From NCBI GenBank assembly GCA_964609245.1, contig CAZSSB010000012.1, positions 6,525-70,524 on the forward strand: DNA of 64,000 nucleotides, in the 5' to 3' direction. The notes under the pieces are model-generated. The model was not told where the DNA came from. It was given only the letters and a program-made list of their open reading frames with translations, and did not search any database. This document shows, piece after piece, positions 39,630 through 49,744 of this stretch; the first letter of the stretch is position 1; each line of letters opens with the position of its first letter. The translations under genes and the position numbers were made by a program. This DNA is from JAFGCY01 sp964609245. GTDB lineage: Bacteria; 4484-113; JAFGCY01.

Positions 39630-40187
39630 ATGGAGCCTCTGATCCTGCCCTACGGTGATACGCGGCCCGAGGTCGATCCGACGGCGTTCATCGCACCGAC
39701 GGCGGTGCTGATCGGCGAGACGGCGATCGGCGGCGGGGCCGGCGTCTACTTCCACTGCGTGCTGCGCGGCGACATCAACCGCATCGAGGTCGGCGCCCGC
39801 ACCAACATCCAGGACCTCTCGATGCTGCACGTTGACGACGACCAGCCATGCCTCGTCGGCTCCGAGGTGACAGTCGGCCATCGCGCGATCCTGCACGGCT
39901 GCGTGATCGAGGACCGCTGCCTGATCGGGATGGGCGCCGTGGTGCTCAGCGGCGCCAGAATCGGCGCGGGCAGCATCGTGGCGGCCGGGGCGGTAGTGCC
40001 CGAGGGAATGCAGGTGCCGCCGGGCCAGCTGGTGGCCGGAGTACCCGCGCAAATCAAGCGCGCTCTCCCGGCGGACGCCGCACGGATGCTTAAGCAGTCC
40101 GCGCTGGCGTACCGCAAGGTGGCACGCGCTTATCTGACGGGCCGGCCCTACCGGCCCAACCAGGGGCTCGAGATCGAGGCCGAATAG
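39630..40187 (+). CDS. Gamma-carbonic-anhydrase-like left-handed beta-helix protein
   Basis: This 185-residue hexapeptide-repeat protein forms a left-handed beta-helix trimer. Metal ligands are in LHVDDDQ, VTVGHRAILHGC and the IEDRCLIGMGAVVLSGARIG run. This order of His-(25)-His-(5)-His is that of gamma-class carbonic anhydrases and their CaiE/YrdA relatives. Activity cannot be told by sequence, since many members lack the catalytic acid. The start ATG is set by the leaderless -10 box; the frame is open upstream to 39513. Confidence 0.88.
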   Translation: MEPLILPYGDTRPEVDPTAFIAPTAVLIGETAIGGGAGVYFHCVLRGDINRIEVGARTNIQDLSMLHVDDDQPCLVGSEVTVGHRAILHGCVIEDRCLIGMGAVVLSGARIGAGSIVAAGAVVPEGMQVPPGQLVAGVPAQIKRALPADAARMLKQSALAYRKVARAYLTGRPYRPNQGLEIEAE

Positions 40188-40263
40188 GCAGAGCAGCGAC
40201 GCCGGAGCGCCGCTGCTCGTTCCAGGGGGTATTGAGCCAGACCGGCTCAGTGGATTAGCTGCC

Positions 40264-41052
40264 TCAACTGCTGGTGGCGCAGCCGCCGTCCCAGTCCCAG
40301 TCGTCATCATCGCGGTCCAGGACGCGGCTCGGCGCGCTGGCGATCCGCTGCGGCTGGTCATAGACCGGCTCGCTCAGCCGGTAGACGAGGTCCTCATAGA
40401 GCACGCCCTGGGCACCCCAGGCCCGCACATAGAGCACCGCGCTGAGCAGCTCGACCCGACCGCTGCGCCCCGTGGCCGGATCGGTCTGGCGGCCACGCAG
40501 CCAGTTGTCATGCAGCTCCGGCCGCCGCTGGGCGAAATCCCGCAGTTCGATGTTGGTCAGCGGGCGCACGTAGAGGTCGCCGGCACTGAATTCGCCCGCG
40601 GACAGTCGCGGCGCGGCACCGGTCAGCGGGTTGACCGTCAGCGCCCGATCCAGGCTGCTGGTTTCAAGGCCCTGGACCTGCCGCAGCGCCGTTACGGCCT
40701 CAGCATCGAGCTGCACCGGCAGGACGCCGAAGTAGTTGTAGTACTCCAGGCAGAACTGACCGGTGGCGTCGATCCAGGCCGGCAACGCATCGGCGGCACC
40801 GGGACCGCTCGGCTGCGTACCAGCCAGCATGTAGCGCTCGAAGGCGGTCAGTTCAATGGCACGCGGATAGGGGCCGCCGAAGGTCAGGTCGCCGTCACTC
40901 CAGCTCGCCGGCAGACCGTATGCGGCCGTGCCGTACTCCGGTGAGACATCGTTGACCTGCCGGCCGCCGGCCGGATGCTCCGCGGCCGGCGCCTGGGCGG
41001 CGCAGGCCAGCACGGCGAGCGCGCATACGGCTGTAGTTATCGTCCTGTACAT
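40264..41052 (-). CDS. Secreted protein of unknown function
   Basis: This 262-residue protein has signal peptide YRTITTAVCALAVLACAAQA and ends in an acidic run before DWDWDGGCATSS. It is not recognised. Middle segments such as LYVRPLTNIELRDFAQRRPE and RVELLSAVLYVRAWGAQGVL suggest a mixed fold without repeats. AAGGAG precedes the ATG. It is divergent from the histidine kinase gene at 41325. Confidence 0.65.
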   Translation of the reverse strand: MYRTITTAVCALAVLACAAQAPAAEHPAGGRQVNDVSPEYGTAAYGLPASWSDGDLTFGGPYPRAIELTAFERYMLAGTQPSGPGAADALPAWIDATGQFCLEYYNYFGVLPVQLDAEAVTALRQVQGLETSSLDRALTVNPLTGAAPRLSAGEFSAGDLYVRPLTNIELRDFAQRRPELHDNWLRGRQTDPATGRSGRVELLSAVLYVRAWGAQGVLYEDLVYRLSEPVYDQPQRIASAPSRVLDRDDDDWDWDGGCATSS

Positions 41053-41324
41053 GGGAAGACTCCTTTGATCCCGGCCCCGAACCCTCAGCGAGGCCGCAAG
41101 GCATCGGACTAGTACCGCGGGGTCGGTCCGTTTCGTCTATCGCCAGCGAGATGAAGCCGCGACCAGGAAGGTGTCTCGCCGGCACGCCGGACACTCATGG
41201 AATGGACCTGCGGACAATGTAGATGAGAATAGTGCTAGCTATACTATTAATGTCAGCGTAGTGCTGGCTCCTTGCCGCCGAGACTGGCCGGCCGAGGATC
41301 TCATCATCAGGAAGGTGGACTGGA

Positions 41325-44300
41325 ATGTCACGCTCCCCATCAGAGGGACGGCGCTGGTGGTTAGCTGTTCTCGCGGTTGCCCTGTCGGGGCTGCTGCTGC
41401 CCGGCGCGGCCTGGCCACAGGCGCAGAGCACGGGCTGGGTAATGTCCCCGGCAGTAGTCATGGGTGGCAGCGCGGCGGTGCTGCTGCTGTTCGCGATCAT
41501 CTGGATCGCGCTGCTCCAGGCGCGCTTCGTCGGACTGAGCCGTGCGCTGCGTGAGTACCGAGGGATGGAGAGCGACATGCCCGGCACCTCAAGGCGCCGA
41601 CTGGGCATCGAGTACCGGCAGCTGGTAGAGGAAAGCGGGGCGGCAATCGCCATATTTCGGGACGGGCGGGTCGCTTTCGCCAACCAGGCCGTGGCCGACC
41701 TGCTGGGCTGGCCGAGCGCCAGCGATCTGGTCGGTACCGCCGTGATGGATCACGTTCCTGAGACTGATCGCGAGGCAGCTGAGGAGCGCGTGCAGCGGCT
41801 GGTCGCAGGCGGTGAGGGACCTAACAGATACGAGCAGCGGATGGTCCGCCGGGACGGCAGCATCATCTGGGCGGAGTTCACTACTTCTTTCCGTGTGTTC
41901 GAGGGGCGTTCGGCCCTGCAGTCCGCGATCGCCGATATCACCGACCGCAAACGGGCAGACGAGGCCCTGCGGCGCCACCATCTTCTTGTGGAGCGGATTG
42001 CCGCGACGAGCCCCTGCGGCATCACCGTCACAGACCGTGACGGGAACATCACCTTCGCCAATGCCGCTGCGGAGCAGGTTCTGGGGCTGACCCGGGACGA
42101 AATCACGCAGCGCACCTACAATGCTCCCGAATGGGGCATCACTGACTACGCCGGCAATCCCCTCCCCGACGAAGAACTGCCCTTCTGCCGTGTGCGGGAC
42201 TCGCTGCAAACCGTGTACAACATCCGCCACGCGATCGTCTGGCCCGATGGCCGACACGTCCGGCTGGTCGTCAACGCAGCGCCGCTGTTTGACGACTCCG
42301 ATTCTTTCGACGGGATGGTGGCCACCGTCGAGGACACCACCGCCCGTACGCGCGCCGAGGAAGCATTGCGCAGCAGCGAGGAGAAGTACAGCCGACTGTT
42401 TCACTACTCCAACGACGGAATCATCCTTCACGACACCGAAGGAGCGATCATCGATCTGAACCAGCGTGCTCTGGAGATACTGGAGTACAGCCGCGAGGAA
42501 GCGCTGGCTTTGAGTATCGGTGATCTGCACCCTCCGACGCAGCTGGCCGCCAGCCAGGCAGTCTTCGAGAGGATCGTCGCGGACGGCTTCGTGGCCTTTG
42601 AGATTGAGTTTCTCACCAAGAGCGGGCATGTCGTGCCCACCGAGGTTTCTGCCCGGCTGTTCGAACTTGACGGCCGGCAGGTCATTCAGGGGATCGTTCG
42701 AGACATCAGCAAGCGACGTGAGGCCGCGCAAGCCCTGCGGAGGTCTGAACAGGAGAAAGATCTCATCCTTAGCAGCGTTCCCGATCTGGTGAGCTTCCAG
42801 AACCCGGCGCTGCAGATCGTCTGGGCCAACAAGGCCTGCGGCGACTCGGTGGGCAGACCCGCCTCCGAACTCATCGGCCGTCACTGCTATGAGATCTGGC
42901 ACGAGCGCGACGAACCGTGTGAAGGTTGCCCGGTAGAACGCGCGATCGAGACGGGCCAGACGCAGGAAAACCTGATGCGGACGCCGGACGGCCGGGTCTG
43001 GCAGATCAAGGGGCAGCCGGTTGCCGACCAGGACGGCGTGATTATCGGGGCGGTCGAGATCACGCAGGAGGTCACCGAGCGCGTGCGTGCCCTGGAGGCG
43101 CTGAGGGGAAGCGAAGAGCGATACCGCACACTGATGGAGCACAGCCAGGAACCGAGTGCCGTGGTGGCCGACGGCGTCCTGGTCTACGCTAATCCGGCGC
43201 TGGCGAGGGCGGTAGGGTTCACCAGCGCTGACGAGATGCTGAATCGTCCTTTCCTCAGCTTCATCGATCCCGCTGACCAGGAGATGGTGCTGGCCTACAA
43301 CGCGGCCCGGGTACGCGGCGAGGAGGCGCCCAGCACTTATGAGTTCCGAGTGGTTTGCGGTGACGGGGAAGTCCGCTGGGTCGAGGTGTCGGCACAGCTG
43401 ACTGAGTACCTGGGGCGGCGCGCCGTTCAGGTCTCGCTCCACGATATCGACGCCCGCAAGCGGGCTGAGGAGGCGTTGCGCGACTCGGAGCGGCAGTACC
43501 GCGACACCATCGACTCGCTCGGTGACGCAATCCATGTGGTCGATCCCGATCTGCGGATACTCATGCACAACACAGCCCTGGCCAACTGGCATCGGGAACT
43601 GGGACTGACAGAGCAGATCGACGGGCAACCGCTGCTCGAGCTCTACCCCTTCCTTACTCAGTTGGTGCTGGACGAGTACGAGTCCGTGTTCGCTTCCGGC
43701 AGGCCTGTGCTGACGGAAGAGACAACGGTCCTTAATGGCAAGGAACTGACTACGGAGACCCGCAAGATACCGATCACCGAGCACGATGAGGTCCTGCGGG
43801 TTCTGACGGTCATGCGCGACGTTACGGAGAGCAAGATGGCGGAAGTGGCCCTGCGCGAGAGCGAGGAGCGGTTCCGCAGCGTGGTTGAGTCCTCCCCGAT
43901 GGGTATGCACTTCTACGAGCTGGATGCGGACGGTCGGCTAATCTTCAGCGGCGCCAACCCGGCCGCCGACAACATACTGGGCGTCGACAACAGCCAGTTC
44001 ATCGGCAAGACCATCGCGGAGGCCTTTCCTCCTCTCGCGGACAGTGAAGTGCCGGAGGTGTACCTGCGAGCCGCCACAGACGGGGTATCCTGGCAGAACG
44101 AGCAGATTGAATACGAGCACGGCACAATCAAGGGCGCGTACCAAGTGTTCGCGTTCCAGACCAAGCCGGGTGCGATGGCAGCGATCTTTCTGGACATAAC
44201 TGACCGCATTCGCGCTGCTGAGGATCTGAAGCAGAGCGAAGAGCGCTACCGTGAGTTAATCGAGAACATGGGTGAGGGCATTGTGCTCGCCGATCCCGAC

Positions 44301-45761
44301 GAAAACCTGTTGTTTGCCAACCCGGCCGCCGAGCGGACGTTCGGCGTGAAGCCCGGCGAACTGGTGGGGCGCAACATGCGGGAGTTCCTGACCGAAGAGC
44401 AGTTCGCCAGAATGCGTGCTGCCACCGCGCGCCGTCAAACCGGCTTGGTCGAATCCTACGAGGTCGAGATCACGCGTCCGGATGGCCAGCCCCGGAACAT
44501 CAGGATCACCGCCAGTCCGCAGTTCGACGACGAAGGACGGTACACGGGATCGTTCGGACCGATCCGCGACATCACGGACCAGGCTCTACTGGAGCGGCAA
44601 CTGCGCCAGGCGCAGAAGATGGAGGCTCTCGGGACGCTGGCCGGAGGCATCGCCCACGACTTCAACAACATCCTCTACGCGATCCTGGGTTTCACCACCC
44701 TGGCGCTGGAGAAGGTCCCCGCCGACGACAGCGCTCACGCGGATCTCCAGGAGGTGCTCAATGCCGGCGAGCGCGCCGCGGACCTGGTCAAGCAGATCTT
44801 GTCCTTCAGCCGGCAGGCCGAGCAGGAAGCGGTGCCCCTGCACGTTCATCTGATCGTGCACGAGGCCGCCAAGCTGGTGCGAGCTTCCGTGCCTAGGCGC
44901 ATCGAGATCCGCAAGAACGTCCAGAAGGGCAACGACGTCATCCTCGCGGATCCCACCCAGGTCCACCAGGTGCTGATGAACCTGTGCACCAACGCGGTCC
45001 ACGCGATGCCGAGGGGCGACGGTGTCCTGGGGATCGAACTGGAGCCGATCGAGGTTGACGCGGAGCTGGCCCGCGAAGCACAGGGCATGAGGGCTGGTCC
45101 CTATCTGCGGCTGCGAGTGAGCGACACCGGCGAGGGGATGCCGGCGGAAACGCTGGAACGGATCTTCGATCCCTTCTTCACCACCAAGGAGCCCGGCGAA
45201 GGCACGGGTCTGGGACTGGCAGTCGTTCACGGCATCGTGGTCGGCTGCGGCGGTGCGATTGACGTGCAATCGCAGCCCGGCGTCGGAACGGTGTTCGACG
45301 TCTACTTCCCGCGGTACACCGAGCGCGCGCCATCAGCCCAGGATCCGGCCAAGCCTCCTCAGATCGGCCGTGAGCACATCCTCGTAGTTGAGGACGAGGA
45401 TCAGATCGGCCGAATGCTGACTGAGACGTTGACCCGGCTGGGATACCGTGTCACCTCGTCGTCCCGTGGCGACGAAGCGCTCGAGGTCTTCGCCGCGGAC
45501 CCGACGGCCTTTGACCTGGTACTGACGGACCAGGCGATGCCCGGCATGATGGGCACCGAACTGGCCCGTGAGCTGCTCGAGCTCAGGCCGGACCTGCCGG
45601 TTGTGCTGTGTACCGGTTTCAGCCACATCCTGTCCGAGGAGGATGCGCACCAAGTCGGCGTTCGCGAGTTGGTGATGAAGCCGATCATGCGCAGCGAACT
45701 GAGCGAAGCGATCCGCCGGGCACTGGGTCAGGCTGCTGCCGAGGGAGCCGCGGAAGGCTAG
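41325..45761 (+). CDS. Hybrid sensor histidine kinase with eight PAS domains and receiver
   Basis: This 1478-residue kinase begins with two hydrophobic segments (WWLAVLAVALSGLLLPGAAW and AVLLLFAIIWIALLQA). Eight PAS domains follow in tandem at about residues 97, 220, 354, 480, 600, 724, 850 and 975. The fourth has CYEIWHERDEPCEGCPVERA, a Cys-rich PAS variant. The HisKA His is His1111 in GGIAHDFNNIL. The ATP lobe has NLCTNAVHAM and GEGTGLGLAVVHGIV. The C-terminal receiver has phospho-acceptor Asp1402 in LVLTDQAMPGM. I see no sensor domain outside the membrane. The response partner is not nearby. Confidence 0.93.
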   Translation: MSRSPSEGRRWWLAVLAVALSGLLLPGAAWPQAQSTGWVMSPAVVMGGSAAVLLLFAIIWIALLQARFVGLSRALREYRGMESDMPGTSRRRLGIEYRQLVEESGAAIAIFRDGRVAFANQAVADLLGWPSASDLVGTAVMDHVPETDREAAEERVQRLVAGGEGPNRYEQRMVRRDGSIIWAEFTTSFRVFEGRSALQSAIADITDRKRADEALRRHHLLVERIAATSPCGITVTDRDGNITFANAAAEQVLGLTRDEITQRTYNAPEWGITDYAGNPLPDEELPFCRVRDSLQTVYNIRHAIVWPDGRHVRLVVNAAPLFDDSDSFDGMVATVEDTTARTRAEEALRSSEEKYSRLFHYSNDGIILHDTEGAIIDLNQRALEILEYSREEALALSIGDLHPPTQLAASQAVFERIVADGFVAFEIEFLTKSGHVVPTEVSARLFELDGRQVIQGIVRDISKRREAAQALRRSEQEKDLILSSVPDLVSFQNPALQIVWANKACGDSVGRPASELIGRHCYEIWHERDEPCEGCPVERAIETGQTQENLMRTPDGRVWQIKGQPVADQDGVIIGAVEITQEVTERVRALEALRGSEERYRTLMEHSQEPSAVVADGVLVYANPALARAVGFTSADEMLNRPFLSFIDPADQEMVLAYNAARVRGEEAPSTYEFRVVCGDGEVRWVEVSAQLTEYLGRRAVQVSLHDIDARKRAEEALRDSERQYRDTIDSLGDAIHVVDPDLRILMHNTALANWHRELGLTEQIDGQPLLELYPFLTQLVLDEYESVFASGRPVLTEETTVLNGKELTTETRKIPITEHDEVLRVLTVMRDVTESKMAEVALRESEERFRSVVESSPMGMHFYELDADGRLIFSGANPAADNILGVDNSQFIGKTIAEAFPPLADSEVPEVYLRAATDGVSWQNEQIEYEHGTIKGAYQVFAFQTKPGAMAAIFLDITDRIRAAEDLKQSEERYRELIENMGEGIVLADPDENLLFANPAAERTFGVKPGELVGRNMREFLTEEQFARMRAATARRQTGLVESYEVEITRPDGQPRNIRITASPQFDDEGRYTGSFGPIRDITDQALLERQLRQAQKMEALGTLAGGIAHDFNNILYAILGFTTLALEKVPADDSAHADLQEVLNAGERAADLVKQILSFSRQAEQEAVPLHVHLIVHEAAKLVRASVPRRIEIRKNVQKGNDVILADPTQVHQVLMNLCTNAVHAMPRGDGVLGIELEPIEVDAELAREAQGMRAGPYLRLRVSDTGEGMPAETLERIFDPFFTTKEPGEGTGLGLAVVHGIVVGCGGAIDVQSQPGVGTVFDVYFPRYTERAPSAQDPAKPPQIGREHILVVEDEDQIGRMLTETLTRLGYRVTSSSRGDEALEVFAADPTAFDLVLTDQAMPGMMGTELARELLELRPDLPVVLCTGFSHILSEEDAHQVGVRELVMKPIMRSELSEAIRRALGQAAAEGAAEG

Positions 45762-45786
45762 TCACAGCGCAACCACAGGGCGCTGG

Positions 45787-45792
45787 TATGCT
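45787..45792 (+). promoter_or_regulatory. -10 box TATGCT for leaderless hypothetical gene
   Basis: GG-TATGCT ends seven bases before the ATG at 45800. Confidence 0.45.
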
Positions 45793-45799
45793 CTGGGCG

Positions 45800-46408
45800 A
45801 TGCACAAACGCTTCCACTGGACGGGGCTGCTTGCGGCGCTGGTGCTCGCCGCAGCGCTGGCGCCACTGCTTCTGCTGACCGGCCTCCTGCCCCGGTATCA
45901 TGGCCGGGCGCTGGACCTGACCTGCGGTCGCGAACTGGAGTTCGAGGAAGTGCTGGGCGTCAGAGCGAGGTCCAGTGTGCGCGCCAGCGCACTGTCGCGC
46001 AGTTACAAGCGATACGTGGGAGCGCTGCCCGACGAGCATCACTACATGATCCTGTGGGTGGCCAAGCTGCCACCGTCCTGGTTGTCTCCGCACACTGGGC
46101 CGGCGCCGCCGCCACGGCCGGGTCTGCTGTCAGACGTCGTCCATGAGCTGAATCAACTAGTGGCGGACAGCACCTATGGCGAGCAACCCCAGGACCGGCT
46201 GAGCTTTGCTGCCCGGGGCGCCGCGATCGACCGCACACTGACCATCCTCCGGCTGACCGAGGATCCTCAACTCGCGTTCAACTACGTGCGGGGCCTCGCG
46301 CGCCAGCTCAACGCTGCATCAGAACAGCTCGACGCTGATGACTTCCTCACCGCCGAGCAATACCTTACGCACGTAGTGGACGCCGACCGGGACGATCCGG
46401 CCTCCTAG
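45800..46408 (+). CDS. Membrane-anchored hypothetical protein
   Basis: The 202-residue protein has one N-terminal hydrophobic segment (LAALVLAAALAPLLLLTGLL) and a soluble part with no known motif. An ATG at 45788 is in frame, but the -10 box predicts transcription starting at the ATG at 45800, so I prefer the latter. It follows the histidine kinase in the same direction and converges on the UvrD-like helicase. A function cannot be given. Confidence 0.6.
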   Translation: MHKRFHWTGLLAALVLAAALAPLLLLTGLLPRYHGRALDLTCGRELEFEEVLGVRARSSVRASALSRSYKRYVGALPDEHHYMILWVAKLPPSWLSPHTGPAPPPRPGLLSDVVHELNQLVADSTYGEQPQDRLSFAARGAAIDRTLTILRLTEDPQLAFNYVRGLARQLNAASEQLDADDFLTAEQYLTHVVDADRDDPAS

Positions 46409-46423
46409 CTGCGCACCCGGCCG

Positions 46424-48595
46424 CTACTCCCAGTCCAGTACCGCTTCGTCGTAGCCGTCGCGGGCGCGGCCGCCGAGGAAGCGGCTGGGTTTGTTGATGA
46501 TGCGCTGGAAGTCGCGCTGCACGCTGAGCTGGGGGAAGCTGAGGTAGAGCAGCTCCTCGGCCCGGGTGACCGCCACGTAGAGCAGCCGCCGCTCCTCATC
46601 CTCGGCGTCGATGTCTCCCTGGCTGAGCCGGTGGGGAAGCACGTCGTCCTGCACGTGAACCACAAAGACCGCCTTCCACTCCAGCCCCTTGGCCTGGTGG
46701 ATCGTGGACAGCGTCACCGCCCCCTCCTCGCGATCCTCGTCGCTGTGGCCCTCGTGCAACTGGCTGCCGCTGAAGCTGCCGTTGAGCCCGACCTCCGTCA
46801 GGAAGCCGACCAGCGTGTCGAACCGCCCGGCGAAGACCATCAGCTGCTCCAGGTCGTCCAGCCGCTGCTGCCAGTTGTCGTACTTCAGCTCCATGTACGG
46901 CCGGTAACGCTCCTCGATGATCCGCTGCATCAGCTCCGGCACCGGCAGCGATTCCATCCGGTCCTGCAGCTCGCGCAGGAAGTCCCGCAGGCTGGTCAGC
47001 GACTCGCGGGCCTGTCCGCGTCCGCTGTCCGCCACGCCGTTGTTGGTGAAACGGCCCAGCGGTCCGCCCTCGGCGTCGTCGGCGCCGCGCAGCTTGCCGA
47101 GCACCGCGGCGACCGTCTTGGGGCCGACGCGGTTGCACATCGACAGCATCCGCTGCCAAGCCAGTTCGTCGCGGCCGTTGGCCAGCACCACCAGGAAACT
47201 GACCAGATCCTTGATGTGAGCCTGTTCGAAGAACCGCAGCCCGCCGCGCACGATGAACGGGATGCCGCGCTGGGAGAATTCCAGCTCCACCTCGAGGCGG
47301 TTGTTGTGCGCGCGGTAGAGCACCGCGATGTCGCTCCAGGAGAAGCCGGCGTCCTCCCGCAGTTTGATCGCCTGCTCGGCGATGAACTCAGCCTGCTCGT
47401 CAGCGTCTCGGCAGGCCAGCAGCATCGGCCGCTCCTCGGCGTCCGGTTTGACCGGCGTCAGTACCTTGCGGAACAGCGGGTCGGCCTCATCGAGGATTCC
47501 GTTGGCCAGCGTCAGGATCTGGGGCACCGAGCGGTAGTTGACTTCCAGTTTGTAGACGTGGGTCGCGGGGAACGTGTCCGGGAAACGCCGGATGTTGGCG
47601 TAGTCCGCGCCACGGAAGGAGTAGATGCTCTGGGCGTCGTCACCCACCACGAACAGCCCGCGGTCAGCAGGCTCCGCCGGGGTGGACGACTGTGCTCCCC
47701 TGCCCATCGCCGGCTGCGGCGGCAGCAGCTCATCCGGATCAGCGCTGCCCGGCGACGGTGTCTGGACAGGCTCGTCACCCGTCGCCTCACCCAGGTACAG
47801 CTCCCGCACGATCGCGGCCTGCACGTGGTTGACGTCCTGGTACTCGTCGACCAGCACGTGCAGGAAGCGCCGCGCCAGCGCCCGCCGGATGTCGGGGTGC
47901 TCCCTGAGCAGCCGGTGCAGGTTGACCAGCAGATCGTCGAAGTCCATCTGGTTGGAGGCCCGCTTGCGCTCGTGATAGACGGCCAGCACACGCTCGATGT
48001 CGTCGCGACGCTCGTAAAGGTGCGGATAGCGGCGCGCCAGCAGCGTGTCGAGGTCGGTGTGGGTATTGACGATCGCGCTGGCGATCGAGGTCAGCACGCG
48101 GTCGCTGGGGAACGCGCGCTCCTTGACGTCGACACCCGACTCCGCGCGGCAGACCTTCATCACGCTGCGGCTGTCCGCCTCGTCGAGGATGGTGAAACTG
48201 CTCTGATAGCCCAGCGCCTTGGCGTACTTCCTCAGCAGCAGGTTGGCCACATGGTGGAAGGTCCCGCCGGTGACGTCGCGGGCACTGCGGCCCACTACCT
48301 CCTCGCAGCGCCTGAGCATCGCCCGCGCGGCCTTGTTGGTGAACGTCGCCAGCATGATCTGCTGGGGCCGCACGCGCTGCTCGGCGATCAGGTACGCCAC
48401 GCGGTAGGTGATGACGCGCGTCTTGCCGCTGCCCGCGCCGGCCAGCACCAGTACGGGCCCATGGGGTGCAGCCACCGCCGCCAGCTGCTGCTCGTTGAGC
48501 CCCAGCCGCCACTGCTCGCGGGCCACCGGCAGCACCTGCTGGCCGGTCCGCTCGAGTTTGAGCCGCTGGATGTCGCGCGGGTCGTCCACCGGCAC
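46424..48595 (-). CDS. UvrD/PcrA-type superfamily 1A DNA helicase
   Basis: This 723-residue helicase has Q-motif LNEQQLAAVAAP, Walker A GAGSGKTRVI, motif Ia ATFTNKAARAML, motif II VDEYQDVNHVQ, motif III VVGDDAQSIYSFRGAD, motif IV VNYRSVPQIL, motif V VTLSTIHQAKGLEWKAVFVV and motif VI EERRLLYVAVTRAEELL. These are all the SF1A elements, so it should unwind DNA 3' to 5' in repair. The GTG at 48595 opens the frame; a second GTG at 48589 lies seven bases after a TAACAT box, and it may be the real start. Confidence 0.93.
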   Translation of the reverse strand: MPVDDPRDIQRLKLERTGQQVLPVAREQWRLGLNEQQLAAVAAPHGPVLVLAGAGSGKTRVITYRVAYLIAEQRVRPQQIMLATFTNKAARAMLRRCEEVVGRSARDVTGGTFHHVANLLLRKYAKALGYQSSFTILDEADSRSVMKVCRAESGVDVKERAFPSDRVLTSIASAIVNTHTDLDTLLARRYPHLYERRDDIERVLAVYHERKRASNQMDFDDLLVNLHRLLREHPDIRRALARRFLHVLVDEYQDVNHVQAAIVRELYLGEATGDEPVQTPSPGSADPDELLPPQPAMGRGAQSSTPAEPADRGLFVVGDDAQSIYSFRGADYANIRRFPDTFPATHVYKLEVNYRSVPQILTLANGILDEADPLFRKVLTPVKPDAEERPMLLACRDADEQAEFIAEQAIKLREDAGFSWSDIAVLYRAHNNRLEVELEFSQRGIPFIVRGGLRFFEQAHIKDLVSFLVVLANGRDELAWQRMLSMCNRVGPKTVAAVLGKLRGADDAEGGPLGRFTNNGVADSGRGQARESLTSLRDFLRELQDRMESLPVPELMQRIIEERYRPYMELKYDNWQQRLDDLEQLMVFAGRFDTLVGFLTEVGLNGSFSGSQLHEGHSDEDREEGAVTLSTIHQAKGLEWKAVFVVHVQDDVLPHRLSQGDIDAEDEERRLLYVAVTRAEELLYLSFPQLSVQRDFQRIINKPSRFLGGRARDGYDEAVLDWE

Positions 48596-48620
48596 TATGT
48601 TACCGCCACGCTGCCGGTGC

Positions 48621-48626
48621 TAAAAT
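48621..48626 (+). promoter_or_regulatory. -10 box TAAAAT for M42 peptidase gene
   Basis: GC-TAAAAT lies 31 bases before the ATG at 48658 and leaves space for AGGAAGG. Confidence 0.4.
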
Positions 48627-48657
48627 CCCAGCATCACCCCTTAGGAAGGCTCACTCA

Positions 48658-49695
48658 ATGAAATTCCTTAAGCAACTGACCGAAACGCCCGGCGTGCCGG
48701 GCCGCGAAGAGCGCGTCCGCGAACTGATCAAGCGTCACACCCGCGGCTGGTGGGACAGCCTGGAAGAGGACGCGATCGGCAACCTGATCGGCTTCGTCAA
48801 GGCCGCCAAGCGCAAGCGCGGGCAGAAGGAAAAGAGCGTCATCATTTCCTGCCACATCGACCAGATCGGGTTCTACGTGCGCAGCATCGACGAGAACGGC
48901 TTTCTGCGCATCGCGCCGGCCGGCGGCTTCGATCCGCGCAACCTGTTCGCCCGCCGCGTGCTGGTGCTGACCCAGGGCGGCGACCTGCGGGGGGTGCTCA
49001 ATCCCGCCACCAAGCCGATCCACGTGGCCACACCGGAGGAGCGCAAGAAGATTCCGACGGTGCTGGAGTTCATGGTGGATATGGGGCTCGGTGTAGACAG
49101 CGTCAAGAAGAAGGTCAAGCCCGGCGACCCGGTCGTGCTGGAGCAGACCACCGAGAAGGTCGGCAACCTGGTCTGCGGACAGTGCATGGACAACCGCATC
49201 AGTCCCTGGGTCTGCCTCGAGGCGATCAAGAAGGCCAAAGGCAAGAACATCTACGACATCTACTTCGTCGGCAGCGCCCAGGAGGAAGTCGGTCTGCGCG
49301 GCGCCCACGTCGCGGCGCAGAACATCCCGGCCGAGGTCGGGATCGCGATCGATACAACGCTGGCGATCGACGTGCCCGGCAACGCCAAGGAAGATGCGAT
49401 CAGCGAGCTGGGCAAGGGCATCGGCATCAAGGTGCTGGACGGCAGCGTGATCACCACGCGCTCGCTGTTCGAGGAGTTCGTCGCGCTGGCCGAGAAGAAG
49501 AAGATCAAGTTCCAGTACGAGCTGCTGCCGATGGGCGGCACGGACACCGCGGCGCTGCAGCGCTTCGGGCCCGGCCGCCGCGTGATGTGCCTGTCAGTGC
49601 CGACGCGCTATATCCACACCGTGGTCGAGACCGTGGACATGCGCGACCTGAAGGCGGGCGCCGACCTCTTGGCAGCCTGGCTGGCGGGCGGTTAG
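48658..49695 (+). CDS. M42 family metallo-aminopeptidase
   Basis: This 345-residue enzyme has the M42 ligand set: His-x-Asp in ISCHIDQIGFYV, Asp in CGQCMDNRI, Glu-Glu in SAQEEVGLRGAHV, Asp in IAIDTTLAI and the last His in TRYIHTVVETVD. Such TET-type enzymes form large dodecamers that trim peptides from their N-terminus in the cytosol. The start ATG follows AGGAAGG. It is transcribed away from the helicase gene. Confidence 0.93.
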   Translation: MKFLKQLTETPGVPGREERVRELIKRHTRGWWDSLEEDAIGNLIGFVKAAKRKRGQKEKSVIISCHIDQIGFYVRSIDENGFLRIAPAGGFDPRNLFARRVLVLTQGGDLRGVLNPATKPIHVATPEERKKIPTVLEFMVDMGLGVDSVKKKVKPGDPVVLEQTTEKVGNLVCGQCMDNRISPWVCLEAIKKAKGKNIYDIYFVGSAQEEVGLRGAHVAAQNIPAEVGIAIDTTLAIDVPGNAKEDAISELGKGIGIKVLDGSVITTRSLFEEFVALAEKKKIKFQYELLPMGGTDTAALQRFGPGRRVMCLSVPTRYIHTVVETVDMRDLKAGADLLAAWLAGG

Positions 49696-49698
49696 AAT
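49693..49698 (+). promoter_or_regulatory. -10 box TAGAAT overlapping M42 gene end
   Basis: GT-TAGAAT begins at the M42 stop codon and lies 46 bases before the ATG at 49745. Confidence 0.35.
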
Positions 49699-49744
49699 AG
49701 AGGCAGGCTTGGCGGGAAACGGGACCTGAGCAGGAGGAGGTCCC

